In this document: in pieces, positions 33,482 through 41,509 of the stretch
How the letters are laid out: each line of letters starts with the position of its first letter
Numbering within the stretch: position 1 is the stretch's first letter
Assembly (NCBI GenBank): GCA_949066965.1
Contig: CARTDA010000003.1
Span: 124,001-188,000, forward strand
Length of the DNA: 64,000 nucleotides
Reading direction: 5' to 3'
Origin: COE1 sp949066965
GTDB taxonomy: Bacteria; Bacillota; Clostridia; Lachnospirales; Lachnospiraceae
Notes under the pieces: model-generated
Told to the model about the DNA's origin: nothing
Databases searched by the model: none
Seen by the model: only the letters and a program-made list of their open reading frames with translations
Position numbers and translations under genes: made by a program

Positions 33482-34651
33482 TTATGGGTTGCACCGCTTG
33501 CATGGCACATACCCCTGCGCCATGATATCCTCCCTGCTTTCCGTTGAGTCCTTTCTGTTTACAGTTGGCAGGGAATTGCAGGAAGGCCTATGAAATTTTT
33601 TCGTCTTTGTATTCAGGACATAAGTAACTTCCTTTGTATCCGAATGGTCTTCTTTCTTTTCCGGTTCTGTTACCACAGAGGCATCCTGGTTCCCGGAATT
33701 TTTGTCCGGCGCCTCCCACACAGAGGTATTTCCGTTTGGCTCCCCTGCTTTCCATGTCTCAGATGCCGGTACATTAAACGTAATCTCCTTCCCGTCAGAA
33801 ACCGCTACAATGGTTCCTTCCTCATCAGTCCTGTATACATCCACCCCGTTCATTCGGAATGTATTCAGCGTCTCCGCATGCGGATGTCCATAAGAGTTCT
33901 CTTCCCCACAGCTAATGACTGCATAAGCAGGGTCGACCGCTTCAAAAAATTCCTTTGAGGTGGAAGTCCGGCTTCCATGGTGCCCCGCCTTATATACGTC
34001 CGCCGAAATGTCAATGCCATTTGCCATTATGTCCTTTTCCGCAGCTTCTTCCGCATCACCTGTAAACAGGAACCTGTTCTCTCCATGTTCAACTGTCAGC
34101 GCCACTGAGGCATCATTGGGGTTATCATAACTGCCATTCGGAGCCAGAATCGTTATCTTTGCCGACCCGAGGGAATATTGTGTCCCGATCTTCGGCGTGG
34201 TATATTTCAGGTGCTTATTGTCAAGCGCCTGAATCATCTTCTGGTATGTCTTATTGTCTTTCTCAAAATTTGACAAAAACACCCTGTCAATATCGAACTT
34301 TGTAATAATAACCGGGGCGCCGCCTATATGGTCGGCATCAGGATGTGTAAAAATAAGGTAATCCAGTTTTTTAATTTTTTGTTTTTTCAAATAATTTTGA
34401 ATTGCAGTACCTTTGGTATAATCACCGGCATCAATCAGCATGGAATGTCCGTCACACACAATCAGCGTAGCGTCTCCCTGCCCGACATCCATGAAGTGAA
34501 CCTCCATACTGCCTGCTTTCACATCTTCTGATTTAACAGCGCCTGCCCTGCCGTCCGCCGCCTGGGACATCAGGGAATCAGCCGAGAAGCTGCCGATTAT
34601 AATTGCCGCCATCAACATCAGGTTCAATAGCTGTCTGCCTATTTTCCTCAT
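33482..34651 (-). CDS. Secreted ComEC/Rec2-like metallo-beta-lactamase-fold hydrolase
   Basis: The 389-residue protein has a signal peptide (cleavage near residue 32, SQAA), then a metallo-beta-lactamase fold resembling the ComEC C-terminal domain. Markers are FMDVGQGDATLI, THPDADHIGG, TGDAEEAAE and GHHGSRTSTS. It ends in a small domain with VLNTKTKKFHRPSC and PCKRC, the Ada-like metal-binding tail common in Firmicute secreted nucleases. A nuclease or phosphodiesterase role outside the cell is likely. GGAGGG precedes the ATG. Confidence 0.88.
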   Translation of the reverse strand: MRKIGRQLLNLMLMAAIIIGSFSADSLMSQAADGRAGAVKSEDVKAGSMEVHFMDVGQGDATLIVCDGHSMLIDAGDYTKGTAIQNYLKKQKIKKLDYLIFTHPDADHIGGAPVIITKFDIDRVFLSNFEKDNKTYQKMIQALDNKHLKYTTPKIGTQYSLGSAKITILAPNGSYDNPNDASVALTVEHGENRFLFTGDAEEAAEKDIMANGIDISADVYKAGHHGSRTSTSKEFFEAVDPAYAVISCGEENSYGHPHAETLNTFRMNGVDVYRTDEEGTIVAVSDGKEITFNVPASETWKAGEPNGNTSVWEAPDKNSGNQDASVVTEPEKKEDHSDTKEVTYVLNTKTKKFHRPSCNSLPTVNRKDSTESREDIMAQGYVPCKRCNP

Positions 34652-34801
34652 GGCTCTTATCCCTCCTCTACATGGATACTTATAAAAAATTACATGACAT
34701 TTTACTGTTCCTTATTATATCTTACACAAAAAAAAAACAAAATACAAACATTTTCGCTCCTATTCCCATTACTTTTTTCACAAGTCAGCCAAAAATTTTA
34801 C

Positions 34802-34830
34802 TTGACTATTTTCCAGCTTTCTGATATTAT
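34802..34830 (+). promoter_or_regulatory. Promoter of ssrA
   Basis: TTGACT (34802-34807) and TATTAT (34825-34830) are separated by 17 bases and lie 21 bases before the tmRNA 5' end. Confidence 0.75.
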
Positions 34831-34851
34831 AAATTAACCTTGATTAATCAA

Positions 34852-35199
34852 GGGGTAGTAAAGGTTTCGACAGGGAATCTGAAGATGGAGAAGCAGGTCG
34901 CAGGCATGCGTTAATTCCAAAATTAAAATTAAACGCTGAAGATAATTTAGCATACGCAGCCTAATGGCTGCTGTCTGACCCAGTGCACCTACACATTGGG
35001 AGCCAGACATCATTGATGTAGGAAACGACACTTACTAAGCTTTGCGTATGTGGGCGTATTATGAAGCTACTGACCGTTTAGGGGCGTTGATTCGCCTAGG
35101 CGGAAGGGAACCGGGCTTGTCCCGAAACAATCAACTAAGCCTGTAGAAGTACATGGGATGGTTTTTTGGACACGGGTTCGACTCCCGTCTACTCCACTA
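34852..35199 (+). ncRNA. ssrA: tmRNA (SsrA)
   Basis: The RNA starts GGGGTAGTAAAGGTTTCGAC and ends with a T-arm GGGTTCGACTCCC and the complementary acceptor strand CTACTCC (seven base pairs with GGGGTAG), the two tRNA-like halves. The tag frame resumes at GCT (34935) and reads (A)EDNLAYAA before TAA at 34962-34964, matching the AxDNxAxAA pattern of clostridial tags. It rescues stalled ribosomes and marks the nascent protein for proteolysis. The genome has ACTA instead of ACCA at the 3' end, so CCA must be added after transcription. Confidence 0.97.
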
Positions 35200-35249
35200 A
35201 AAACTCGCAAAAAGCGTTGGTTGATTCCGCTTTTGGGAGTTTTTCTTTT
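35199..35249 (+). terminator. Terminator of ssrA
   Basis: AAAAACTC pairs with GAGTTTTT, and an inner CAAAAAGCG/CGCTTTTG stem (one bulge) completes the hairpin; TTTTCTTTTG follows. Confidence 0.85.
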
Positions 35250-35263
35250 GTTTTGATCATGCC

Positions 35264-35290
35264 CTAGAGCGTGTTTGAAAAATGCTCTAG
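35264..35290 (+). other. Leader hairpin before the thioesterase gene
   Basis: CTAGAGC (35264-35270) pairs with GCTCTAG (35284-35290). It lies between the ssrA terminator and the thioesterase ribosome binding site and lacks a T-tract. Confidence 0.4.
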
Positions 35291-35326
35291 AACCAGGCAA
35301 TATTACAAAAAGAAAGGACACTATAT

Positions 35327-35773
35327 ATGAATGGTCAGGAAAAAAATTACGATGCAATAAAAAATCACTTTTATGGCACACTTGGTTTTATCCAGCTGCT
35401 TGATATGCGGATTACAGAGCTATCGGAAGGCTACTGCAAGGGAGAAATGCCTTTGAGACCTGAAATTCTGAATCCCCTTGGCAACGTACATGGCGGGTGC
35501 ACCTTTGCCCTTGCTGACACAATCGGCGGAAGCGCTGCCCTGACACATGGAAACAGTGTCGTGACTGTCGACAGCAGCATTCATTATCTCACACCCGCAT
35601 GCAACACGGAGAAGCTGGTCGCGGAAGCAAAGGAAATCAAATACGGTTCCACAATTGCTGTCTATGAGGTAAATGTCTACAAGGCAGACGGTACAATGGT
35701 CGCCACCTCCATCCAGTCCTATTTCGTATTCTCAGATAAAAATAAAAAAAGAATCGAACAGAAAAAAAGTTAA
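35327..35773 (+). CDS. PaaI-family hotdog-fold thioesterase
   Basis: The 148-residue protein is a hotdog-fold acyl-CoA thioesterase of the PaaI group. The conserved LNPLGNVHGGCTFALADTIGG segment holds the active-site asparagine, the HGG loop and the acidic residue. PaaI hydrolyses phenylacetyl-CoA derivatives, and the convergent neighbour is a phenylacetate-CoA ligase, so the two may act on the same aryl-CoA pool. AAAGGA precedes the ATG. Confidence 0.88.
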   Translation: MNGQEKNYDAIKNHFYGTLGFIQLLDMRITELSEGYCKGEMPLRPEILNPLGNVHGGCTFALADTIGGSAALTHGNSVVTVDSSIHYLTPACNTEKLVAEAKEIKYGSTIAVYEVNVYKADGTMVATSIQSYFVFSDKNKKRIEQKKS

Positions 35774-35796
35774 CCGGATGGGGCTGCCCCATCCGG
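35774..35796. terminator. Bidirectional terminator between thioesterase and paaK
   Basis: CCGGATGGGG (35774-35783) pairs perfectly with CCCCATCCGG (35787-35796) around a CTG loop. A T-run follows on both strands. Confidence 0.85.
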
Positions 35797-35802
35797 CTGC
35801 TT

Positions 35803-37110
35803 TTACTTGTTATATAAATCCCTCTTATCTATCACGCGGACTGCCTTGCCCTCGCTTCTTGTAATCGTCTTTGGCTCTATAATCTTTACATCCACCTTGA
35901 TACCAAGCATGGACTTCAATCCTGCCACAATGGATTTTTCCCGCTCCGCAGTGTTAAAACCTGCATCTGCTGCCATCTCCGGTGTCTTTTCCACCTGTAC
36001 TTCGATGGTATCATTGTTTCCGATACGGTCTACGAAAATCTGGTAATTTGCCTCATAACCCTTGTTCAGCAAGACTGCCTCTATCTGTGACGGCCATACG
36101 TTGACGCCCTTTACCACCATCATGTCGTCGCTCCTGCCCATCGGCTTATGCATGCGGATATGGGTGCGTCCGCATGAACATTTCTTTCTGGTCAGGTAGC
36201 AGAGGTCACGCGTGCGGTACCGCAAAAGCGGAAATGCCTTTTTGGTGATACAGGTAAATACAAGCTCTCCAATCTCCCCCTCGGGAAGTACTTCACCTGT
36301 ATCAGGATTGATGATTTCCGGAATAAAATGATCCTCCTGGATATGCATTCCCCGCTGCTCCTCACACTCGAAGGAAACACCCGGACCTGAAATTTCTGTA
36401 AGCCCATAAATATCATATGCCTTGATGCCCAATGACTTTTCAATGTTCTTCCTCATTTCCTCTGTCCACGGTTCTGCTCCAAATATCCCTGCCTTCAGCT
36501 TAATCTGATCCCGAAGTCCCCTCTCATTGATTGTCTCGCCAAGATTTGCCGCGTATGACGGCGTACAACAGAGAATGGTGGAACCAAGGTCTGTCATAAA
36601 CTGAAGCTGCCGCTCCGTGTTTCCGGAAGACATCGGGAGTGTCAGGCATCCCACCTTGTGTGAACCACCATTTAGCCCCGGTCCTCCTGTAAAAAGTCCG
36701 TAACCATAGCAGACATGGCACACGTCATCCTTCGTGCCGCCTGCCGCCACAATTGCCCTTGCACAGCACTCCTCCCACACGTCAATGTCCTCCTGGGTAT
36801 AAAACGACACGACACGGCGCCCCGTGGTACCGCTTGTCGACTGAATCCGCACACATTCGGACAACGGAACTCCCAGCAGCCCATATGGATACTGGTCCCT
36901 CAGGTCATTCTTATCAATAAACGGGAGCTTATGTAAGTCATCTATGCCTTTCACATCCTCCGGCTTTACTCCCAGCTCATCCATTTTGTCATGGTAAAAT
37001 TTTACGTTTTCATATACATATTTTACCTGTTCTGTCAATCGTTCGCTTTGCAAAGCCTGTATCTGCTCTACTGGCATTGTTTCAATTTCCGGTTGATAAT
37101 AATTTGCCAT
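35803..37110 (-). CDS. paaK: Phenylacetate-CoA ligase
   Basis: The 435-residue adenylate-forming enzyme has the P-loop-like STSGTTGRRV, the YGLTEISGPG motif, the RTRDLCYL segment and a C-terminal small domain ending ITRSEGKAVRVIDKR with the catalytic lysine region. It activates phenylacetate or related aryl acids to CoA esters. In gut Clostridia such genes often act on aromatic products of amino-acid fermentation. AAGGAG precedes the ATG. It is convergent with the PaaI-like thioesterase. Confidence 0.94.
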   Translation of the reverse strand: MANYYQPEIETMPVEQIQALQSERLTEQVKYVYENVKFYHDKMDELGVKPEDVKGIDDLHKLPFIDKNDLRDQYPYGLLGVPLSECVRIQSTSGTTGRRVVSFYTQEDIDVWEECCARAIVAAGGTKDDVCHVCYGYGLFTGGPGLNGGSHKVGCLTLPMSSGNTERQLQFMTDLGSTILCCTPSYAANLGETINERGLRDQIKLKAGIFGAEPWTEEMRKNIEKSLGIKAYDIYGLTEISGPGVSFECEEQRGMHIQEDHFIPEIINPDTGEVLPEGEIGELVFTCITKKAFPLLRYRTRDLCYLTRKKCSCGRTHIRMHKPMGRSDDMMVVKGVNVWPSQIEAVLLNKGYEANYQIFVDRIGNNDTIEVQVEKTPEMAADAGFNTAEREKSIVAGLKSMLGIKVDVKIIEPKTITRSEGKAVRVIDKRDLYNK

Positions 37111-37297
37111 TTGAAATTCTCCTTCGCTTTAATCTTTTAAAGTTATGCACTTATAAAGTGTACCATACTTTTCAGAAATTGTTAACTCTTATATCCAATT
37201 TTTCAATTTATTTTCTATAATTTTGATAGTACCTCCCTATTAAAATGTAGTTTAAACTGATGTTATAACAAAATTTTATCAAAGGAGTCAAAAACAT

Positions 37298-37807
37298 ATG
37301 AAATACACGAACCCCGTCCTTCCTGGATTCCATCCTGCACCAAGCATATGCAGAGTCGGAAGCGACTTTTATCTGGTAACCAGCAGCTTTGAATATTTCC
37401 CCGGGCTTCCCCTTTACCACAGCACAGACCTTGTCCACTGGGAACAAATCAACCATATCCTCAGCAGAGACAGTCAGCTTACCCTGTCGGCAGAGGCTCC
37501 AAACTGCCTTGGAATTTATGCGCCAACCATCCGTTACCACGATGGAATCTACTATTGTATCGTCACAAATGTAGGCGGTCCGACAGGCGGCAATTTCTTT
37601 GTGTACACCGCAGAACCCAATTCTGACAAACCGCAGCACAGAACTCCCAATCAAGGCAGCAGGGCACGCAAAACGAAAACTGTATTTATCGGTTCCGGCG
37701 AGACACAGTATCTGACTACCGAAGCAGGCGGCTGTTTTACCGGTAATTATATTGCAATTTATGCAGCAAATGCTGTTTGCAAAAAGTTTGTCTATGCGGT
37801 AAAATGA
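37298..37807 (+). pseudogene. Internally deleted glycoside hydrolase family 43 remnant
   Basis: The 169-residue reading frame begins as a GH43 beta-xylosidase/arabinofuranosidase (residues 1-108: YTNPVLPGFHPAPSICRVG, then GIYAPTIRYHDGIYYCIVTN). The first blade's general-base aspartate position reads Ala (HPAPS instead of HPDPS). After a junction near 110-134 it resumes at what resembles the extreme GH43 C-terminus (GSGETQYLTTEAGGCFTGNYIAIYA). About 300-350 residues of the usual 500 are missing, including the other catalytic acids. The ribosome binding site AAAGGAG is intact. I judge it a non-functional relic. Confidence 0.75.
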
Positions 37808-37885
37808 AATTATATCATATCTTTTCCACATCGGAATCACTGTGATACGACATATTTTTAAATAAAATATTATAGGAGGGCATTT

Positions 37886-38752
37886 ATGAAACCAAAGGTT
37901 TATTTTTCTAAAACAATTACACCGGAAAAAGTACTTGAATTATACAAATTAATCGACAAACAGCTTGGAGGCAGGATAGCCATTAAACTGCATTCCGGTG
38001 AGGTCGGAAACCAGAACTTCCTAAAGCCTGACTTCTGGAAACCTGTCATTGACTATGTAGGCGGAACCGTTGTCGAGTGCAACACTGCCTATGATGGAGG
38101 ACGCAACACAACAGAAAAACATATGAAAACCCTGCGCGAACACGGATGGAGCAAATATTTTGAGGTTGACCTGATGGATGCCGACGGTCCGGATCTCGAA
38201 CTTCCGATTCCAAACGGGCGCAAAATCAAGAAGAACTTTGTGGGTAAAACACTCGCCAATTACGACTCCATGCTGGTGCTCTCCCACTTTAAGGGGCATC
38301 CGATGGGCGGATACGGCGGGGCACTCAAGCAGCTCTCCATCGGAATCGCATCATCCATGGGCAAGTCATACATCCACGGTGTCGGCGACGTTGACAATTT
38401 CTGGAATTCCGACCATGATTCTTTTCTCGAGTCCATGGCAGATGCCGCATCAAGTGTCATCGAGTACCTAAAGGGAAACATTATCTATATCAACGTCATG
38501 AAAAACATGTCTGTTGACTGCGACTGCTGTGCCGTGGCAGAAGACCCATGCATGGCTGATATCGGCATACTGGTTTCACTTGACCCGGTTGCCATTGACC
38601 AGGCATGCCTTGACCTCGTCTACGCCTCGGATGACCCAGGCAGGGATCATCTGCTGGAACGCATCGAATCGAAAAATGGCGTGCATACGATAGAAGCAGC
38701 TGCCGCCCTGGGACTTGGCTCACGTGAATACGAACTCATTACAGTTGAATAA
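37886..38752 (+). CDS. DUF362-type protein
   Basis: The 288-residue protein matches the DUF362 group found in many anaerobes: KLHSGEVGNQNF, the ECNTAYDGGRNTTEKH segment, LSHFKGHPMGGYGGALKQLSIG, and a C-terminal DCDCCAVAEDPCMADIGILVSLDPVAIDQACLD region with four cysteines. The molecular function is not established. The cysteine-rich segment suggests an iron-sulfur or metal site. GGAGG lies six bases before the ATG, and a strong terminator follows. Confidence 0.88.
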   Translation: MKPKVYFSKTITPEKVLELYKLIDKQLGGRIAIKLHSGEVGNQNFLKPDFWKPVIDYVGGTVVECNTAYDGGRNTTEKHMKTLREHGWSKYFEVDLMDADGPDLELPIPNGRKIKKNFVGKTLANYDSMLVLSHFKGHPMGGYGGALKQLSIGIASSMGKSYIHGVGDVDNFWNSDHDSFLESMADAASSVIEYLKGNIIYINVMKNMSVDCDCCAVAEDPCMADIGILVSLDPVAIDQACLDLVYASDDPGRDHLLERIESKNGVHTIEAAAALGLGSREYELITVE

Positions 38753-38765
38753 CCACATTACATGA

Positions 38766-38800
38766 ATGGAGCATCACCGGTCAGACCGACGATGCTCCAT
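38766..38800. terminator. Bidirectional terminator between the DUF362 and PilZ genes
   Basis: ATGGAGCATC (38766-38775) pairs with GATGCTCCAT (38791-38800), and an inner CGGTC/GACCG pair is stacked within. Confidence 0.75.
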
Positions 38801-38802
38801 CA

Positions 38803-39150
38803 TTAATTATCCGTATACTTTTCAGCCTCGCTTACTACATTATAAACGTCAATCCGCTGGAGATCAATCTCCGGCATTCCGATAAAAAGCCCGCCATAGT
38901 CATAAGTATCTGGTATCTTTTCTATACGGACAATCTCTATAAACGCATGAATCACTTCTTTTGTCCATATGGTCAGATATGCCTCATAAACTGCCCCCAT
39001 ATCGAGGAGTACGTCACAGTAAAAACCGATTCCGGTCTTTGAAACATTCATGACCTCCACACCGATTTCTTCCTGAACTCCCGAGTCAAGCCGCTTGACC
39101 AAAAGTTTCGACTTTAAATCTGTTCTCTTGCTTTTTCTTCGTTCTTCCAT
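38803..39150 (-). CDS. PilZ domain protein
   Basis: The 115-residue protein has the cyclic-di-GMP-binding PilZ features: an N-terminal basic RRKSKR motif (residues 4-9) and the downstream NVSKTGIGF segment (N/DxSxxG). It would change conformation on binding c-di-GMP and could act on motility or surface polysaccharide. The GGDEF protein further along the window is a possible c-di-GMP source. The ATG at 39150 lies ten bases from GAGGAG. Confidence 0.9.
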   Translation of the reverse strand: MEERRKSKRTDLKSKLLVKRLDSGVQEEIGVEVMNVSKTGIGFYCDVLLDMGAVYEAYLTIWTKEVIHAFIEIVRIEKIPDTYDYGGLFIGMPEIDLQRIDVYNVVSEAEKYTDN

Positions 39151-39201
39151 TCCAATCATACTCCTCTTATATCGTGCGTATTTTCCATCACTATCATAGT
39201 A

Positions 39202-39573
39202 TTATTTATTTTGCTCTGGAAACACTTCCGCTTCTATTTCCTCTGCAAACCGTTTCATCTGGTTTGCTATTGTTGGAGCCATATCATTTTTAGAATATCT
39301 TGCAGACCAGCAATTCGATTTGAGCTGCTTATACTTACTTTTCACATTTCTGCTAAATAATCCACAATTCTCAATCATTTCGTCACGCTGCTTGTGGTCA
39401 CGGCTATGAAGATTTTGTTCCTTTGCCAGTTTCGCCTCGATTATATGTAATGAAATATAAAAACTTATTGTCACAATCCAATTACAATGCAGCTTGTTAT
39501 TGCAATCAAACACAGAATTTAACACTTCTTTATTGTCCTGGTATTTCTTCTTATGTTCCTGGGCTGTCGGCAC
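39202..39573 (-). CDS. HEPN-like helical protein, third gene of AT-rich cassette
   Basis: The 123-residue, all-helical protein starts at GTG (39573), four bases after the stop of the preceding gene; no in-frame ATG lies before residue 64. The pattern SFYISLHIIEAKLA, then YKQLKSNCWSARYSKND resembles HEPN-fold proteins, where YxxLxxxSxxARY is common. The canonical RNase motif Rx4-6H is not present, so nuclease activity is unsupported. It is the last gene of a tightly packed, AT-rich trio of unknown role. Confidence 0.65.
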   Translation of the reverse strand: MPTAQEHKKKYQDNKEVLNSVFDCNNKLHCNWIVTISFYISLHIIEAKLAKEQNLHSRDHKQRDEMIENCGLFSRNVKSKYKQLKSNCWSARYSKNDMAPTIANQMKRFAEEIEAEVFPEQNK

Positions 39574-39577
39574 TTCC

Positions 39578-40084
39578 TTAACCTCGCTTGTATATAGTAT
39601 TTACTTCATCAAACATATATTCAATGCCACTGCATGTGATGACATCAAGCACCATAAAATCATTAATTTCCACATATTTCTTCAACATTTCAAATCCAAA
39701 GTCATTATACTGTAAAACATTCTCGTCAATTGTGGAATCATCCATCACAATGATAAATGCCTGTTCATTATCTTTGCGGACTTCATATGCCATTACAATA
39801 TCATCTTTCGATTGGCAAAATTCCACTAAGTCCTCCTGCCAGTATCGAGGTTTTAGTCTTGTGACCCATTTTTCAACAATATTGCTGACACTGTTTTTAT
39901 TATCTCCATTTTCCTTGGTAACTTCATCCATAAGATCCAAAGAAAGCATTTTATATTCTTGCGCACTGGCATTACTGTTCTCAATATCAGATCTTGCACT
40001 GGAAAAACGCACCTCAACCATTGCTGTTCGAAATCTGTCGAAATTGCTACCTGATAACTCCTCGTTCTTTTTTATTACTTTCAT
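39578..40084 (-). CDS. Unknown protein, second gene of AT-rich cassette
   Basis: I do not recognise this 168-residue protein. It begins MKVIKKNEELSGSNFDRFR and has a predicted alpha/beta pattern with a C-terminal half rich in beta strands (AFIIVMDDSTIDENVLQYNDFGFEMLKKYV). Its ATG overlaps the stop of the upstream gene by four bases, and its GGAGG site lies in that gene's last codons, so the two are translationally coupled. Codon use is AT-rich compared with the flanking pilZ and queA genes. Confidence 0.75.
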   Translation of the reverse strand: MKVIKKNEELSGSNFDRFRTAMVEVRFSSARSDIENSNASAQEYKMLSLDLMDEVTKENGDNKNSVSNIVEKWVTRLKPRYWQEDLVEFCQSKDDIVMAYEVRKDNEQAFIIVMDDSTIDENVLQYNDFGFEMLKKYVEINDFMVLDVITCSGIEYMFDEVNTIYKRG

Positions 40085-40335
40085 AGCTCTTCCTCCAAAT
40101 ATCCTTCAGCTTGAAAACCAATATTTTTGCCATATATTCTCTGATACTCAAGCCCACAGTCTCTTAATCCCTGAGCAATCTTTTCAGCATAATTAATTGG
40201 TATCGCATAAGCTTCACCATTATCGCCATTTTTGTCGCCATTAAAAACAAGCAAAAAAGACTTCTCGTTAAACCCCATAGCTATACTATTCACTTTTTTA
40301 ATGTTTTCAAGTTCAACACTGTTCTGATTACTCAT
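40081..40335 (-). CDS. Unknown small protein, first gene of AT-rich cassette
   Basis: This 84-residue protein has no recognised family. It has a beta-rich middle (IAMGFNEKSFLLVFNGDKNG) and an acidic end. AGGAG precedes the ATG at 40335. It is coupled by a four-base overlap to the next gene. A TTGACT/TTGAAT-type -35 with AT-rich -10 candidates lies at about 40370-40411, so the trio probably has its own promoter. Confidence 0.7.
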   Translation of the reverse strand: MSNQNSVELENIKKVNSIAMGFNEKSFLLVFNGDKNGDNGEAYAIPINYAEKIAQGLRDCGLEYQRIYGKNIGFQAEGYLEEEL

Positions 40336-40452
40336 TATTTTCTCCTAATTAACCATACAGATTCATAAATTCTTATAATACAAAAATAACAAATTATTCA
40401 AAAAAAGTCAACACTCTCAGAAATTCACAGCTACTTTTTCGTCTCTCAAGGC

Positions 40453-41484
40453 TTACCTGACAAACATCGCATCCCCAAATGAAAAGAAACGGTACCGCTC
40501 CTGCACGGCTGTTTTATAGGCATTGAGTACATTCTCCCGCCCCGCGAGCGCTGACACCAGCATAATCAGGGTCGATTCCGGAAGATGGAAGTTGGTTATC
40601 AGGTTGTCCAGCACCTTAAACCGGTAGCCGGGGTAAATAAATATTTCCGTGTTGTCGCTTCCGGCGATAACCTTTCCCTGTTCATCCGCGGCGCTCTCTA
40701 TCGTGCGGCAGCTTGTCGTCCCGACACAGACAACCCTTCCTCCCGACTGTTTTGTGCTGTTTATGATATCCGCCGCCGCCTGTGTCACCTGATAAAACTC
40801 GGAGTGCATATGGTGGTTTAGGAGATTGTCTTCCTTCACCGGACGAAATGTGCCCAGTCCGACATGCAGCGTGACATATGCAATCCGGACTCCTTTTTCC
40901 TGAACCCTTTCAAGAAGCTCACTCGTAAAATGAAGCCCGGCCGTCGGTGCCGCCGCAGAGCCTTCATATTTCGCATACACTGTCTGATAACGGTTCTTAT
41001 CCGTAAGCTTGTGTGTAATATAAGGCGGCAGCGGCATCTCCCCAAGCCTGTCGAGCACCTCCTCAAAGATTCCGTCGTACTGAAATTGTATGAGCCGGTT
41101 TCCCTCGTCTACAACGCCGATAACTTTTCCAGTTAATAGCCCGTCGCCAAAACGGATAACAGCGCCTTCTCTTGCCTTCTTTCCCGGCTTTACAAGCGTT
41201 TCCCATACATCACCTTCATGCCGTTTGAGCAGGAGCACTTCAATCGCTGCCCCTGTCTCAGCCTTCGTCCCCATCAGACGCGCAGGAATAACCTTTGTGT
41301 TATTCAGCACAAGGCAGTCCCCTTCATGAAGGTAGTCCACAATGTCCGTAAATACCTTATGCTCTGTATTCCCGGTTTCCCTGTCCAGCACCAGAAGCCT
41401 TGAAGCCGACCTGTCCGCAAGCGGATCCTGTGCAATCAGTTCCTGCGGCAGGTCAAAATAAAAATCTTTTTTTAACAGTTCCAT
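40453..41484 (-). CDS. queA: S-adenosylmethionine:tRNA ribosyltransferase-isomerase
   Basis: The 343-residue enzyme matches QueA along its length: the DFYFDLPQELIAQDP start, LVLNNTKVIPARLMG, PTAGLHFT and the C-terminal NFHLPESTLIMLVSALAG. It transfers and isomerises ribose from SAM to preQ1 in tRNA to make epoxyqueuosine. AAGGA precedes the ATG. It lies 25 bases after pheT on the same strand. Confidence 0.97.
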   Translation of the reverse strand: MELLKKDFYFDLPQELIAQDPLADRSASRLLVLDRETGNTEHKVFTDIVDYLHEGDCLVLNNTKVIPARLMGTKAETGAAIEVLLLKRHEGDVWETLVKPGKKAREGAVIRFGDGLLTGKVIGVVDEGNRLIQFQYDGIFEEVLDRLGEMPLPPYITHKLTDKNRYQTVYAKYEGSAAAPTAGLHFTSELLERVQEKGVRIAYVTLHVGLGTFRPVKEDNLLNHHMHSEFYQVTQAAADIINSTKQSGGRVVCVGTTSCRTIESAADEQGKVIAGSDNTEIFIYPGYRFKVLDNLITNFHLPESTLIMLVSALAGRENVLNAYKTAVQERYRFFSFGDAMFVR

Positions 41485-41509
41485 AATTTATCCTTATCAA
41501 AAATGCAGC

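Noticed and set aside
34852..35199. A tRNA gene at the 3' end of this locus
   Set aside because: The T-arm and acceptor belong to the tmRNA; no anticodon arm is present.
39202..39573. Confirmed HEPN RNase toxin
   Set aside because: The Rx4-6H motif is not present, so only a fold resemblance can be claimed.
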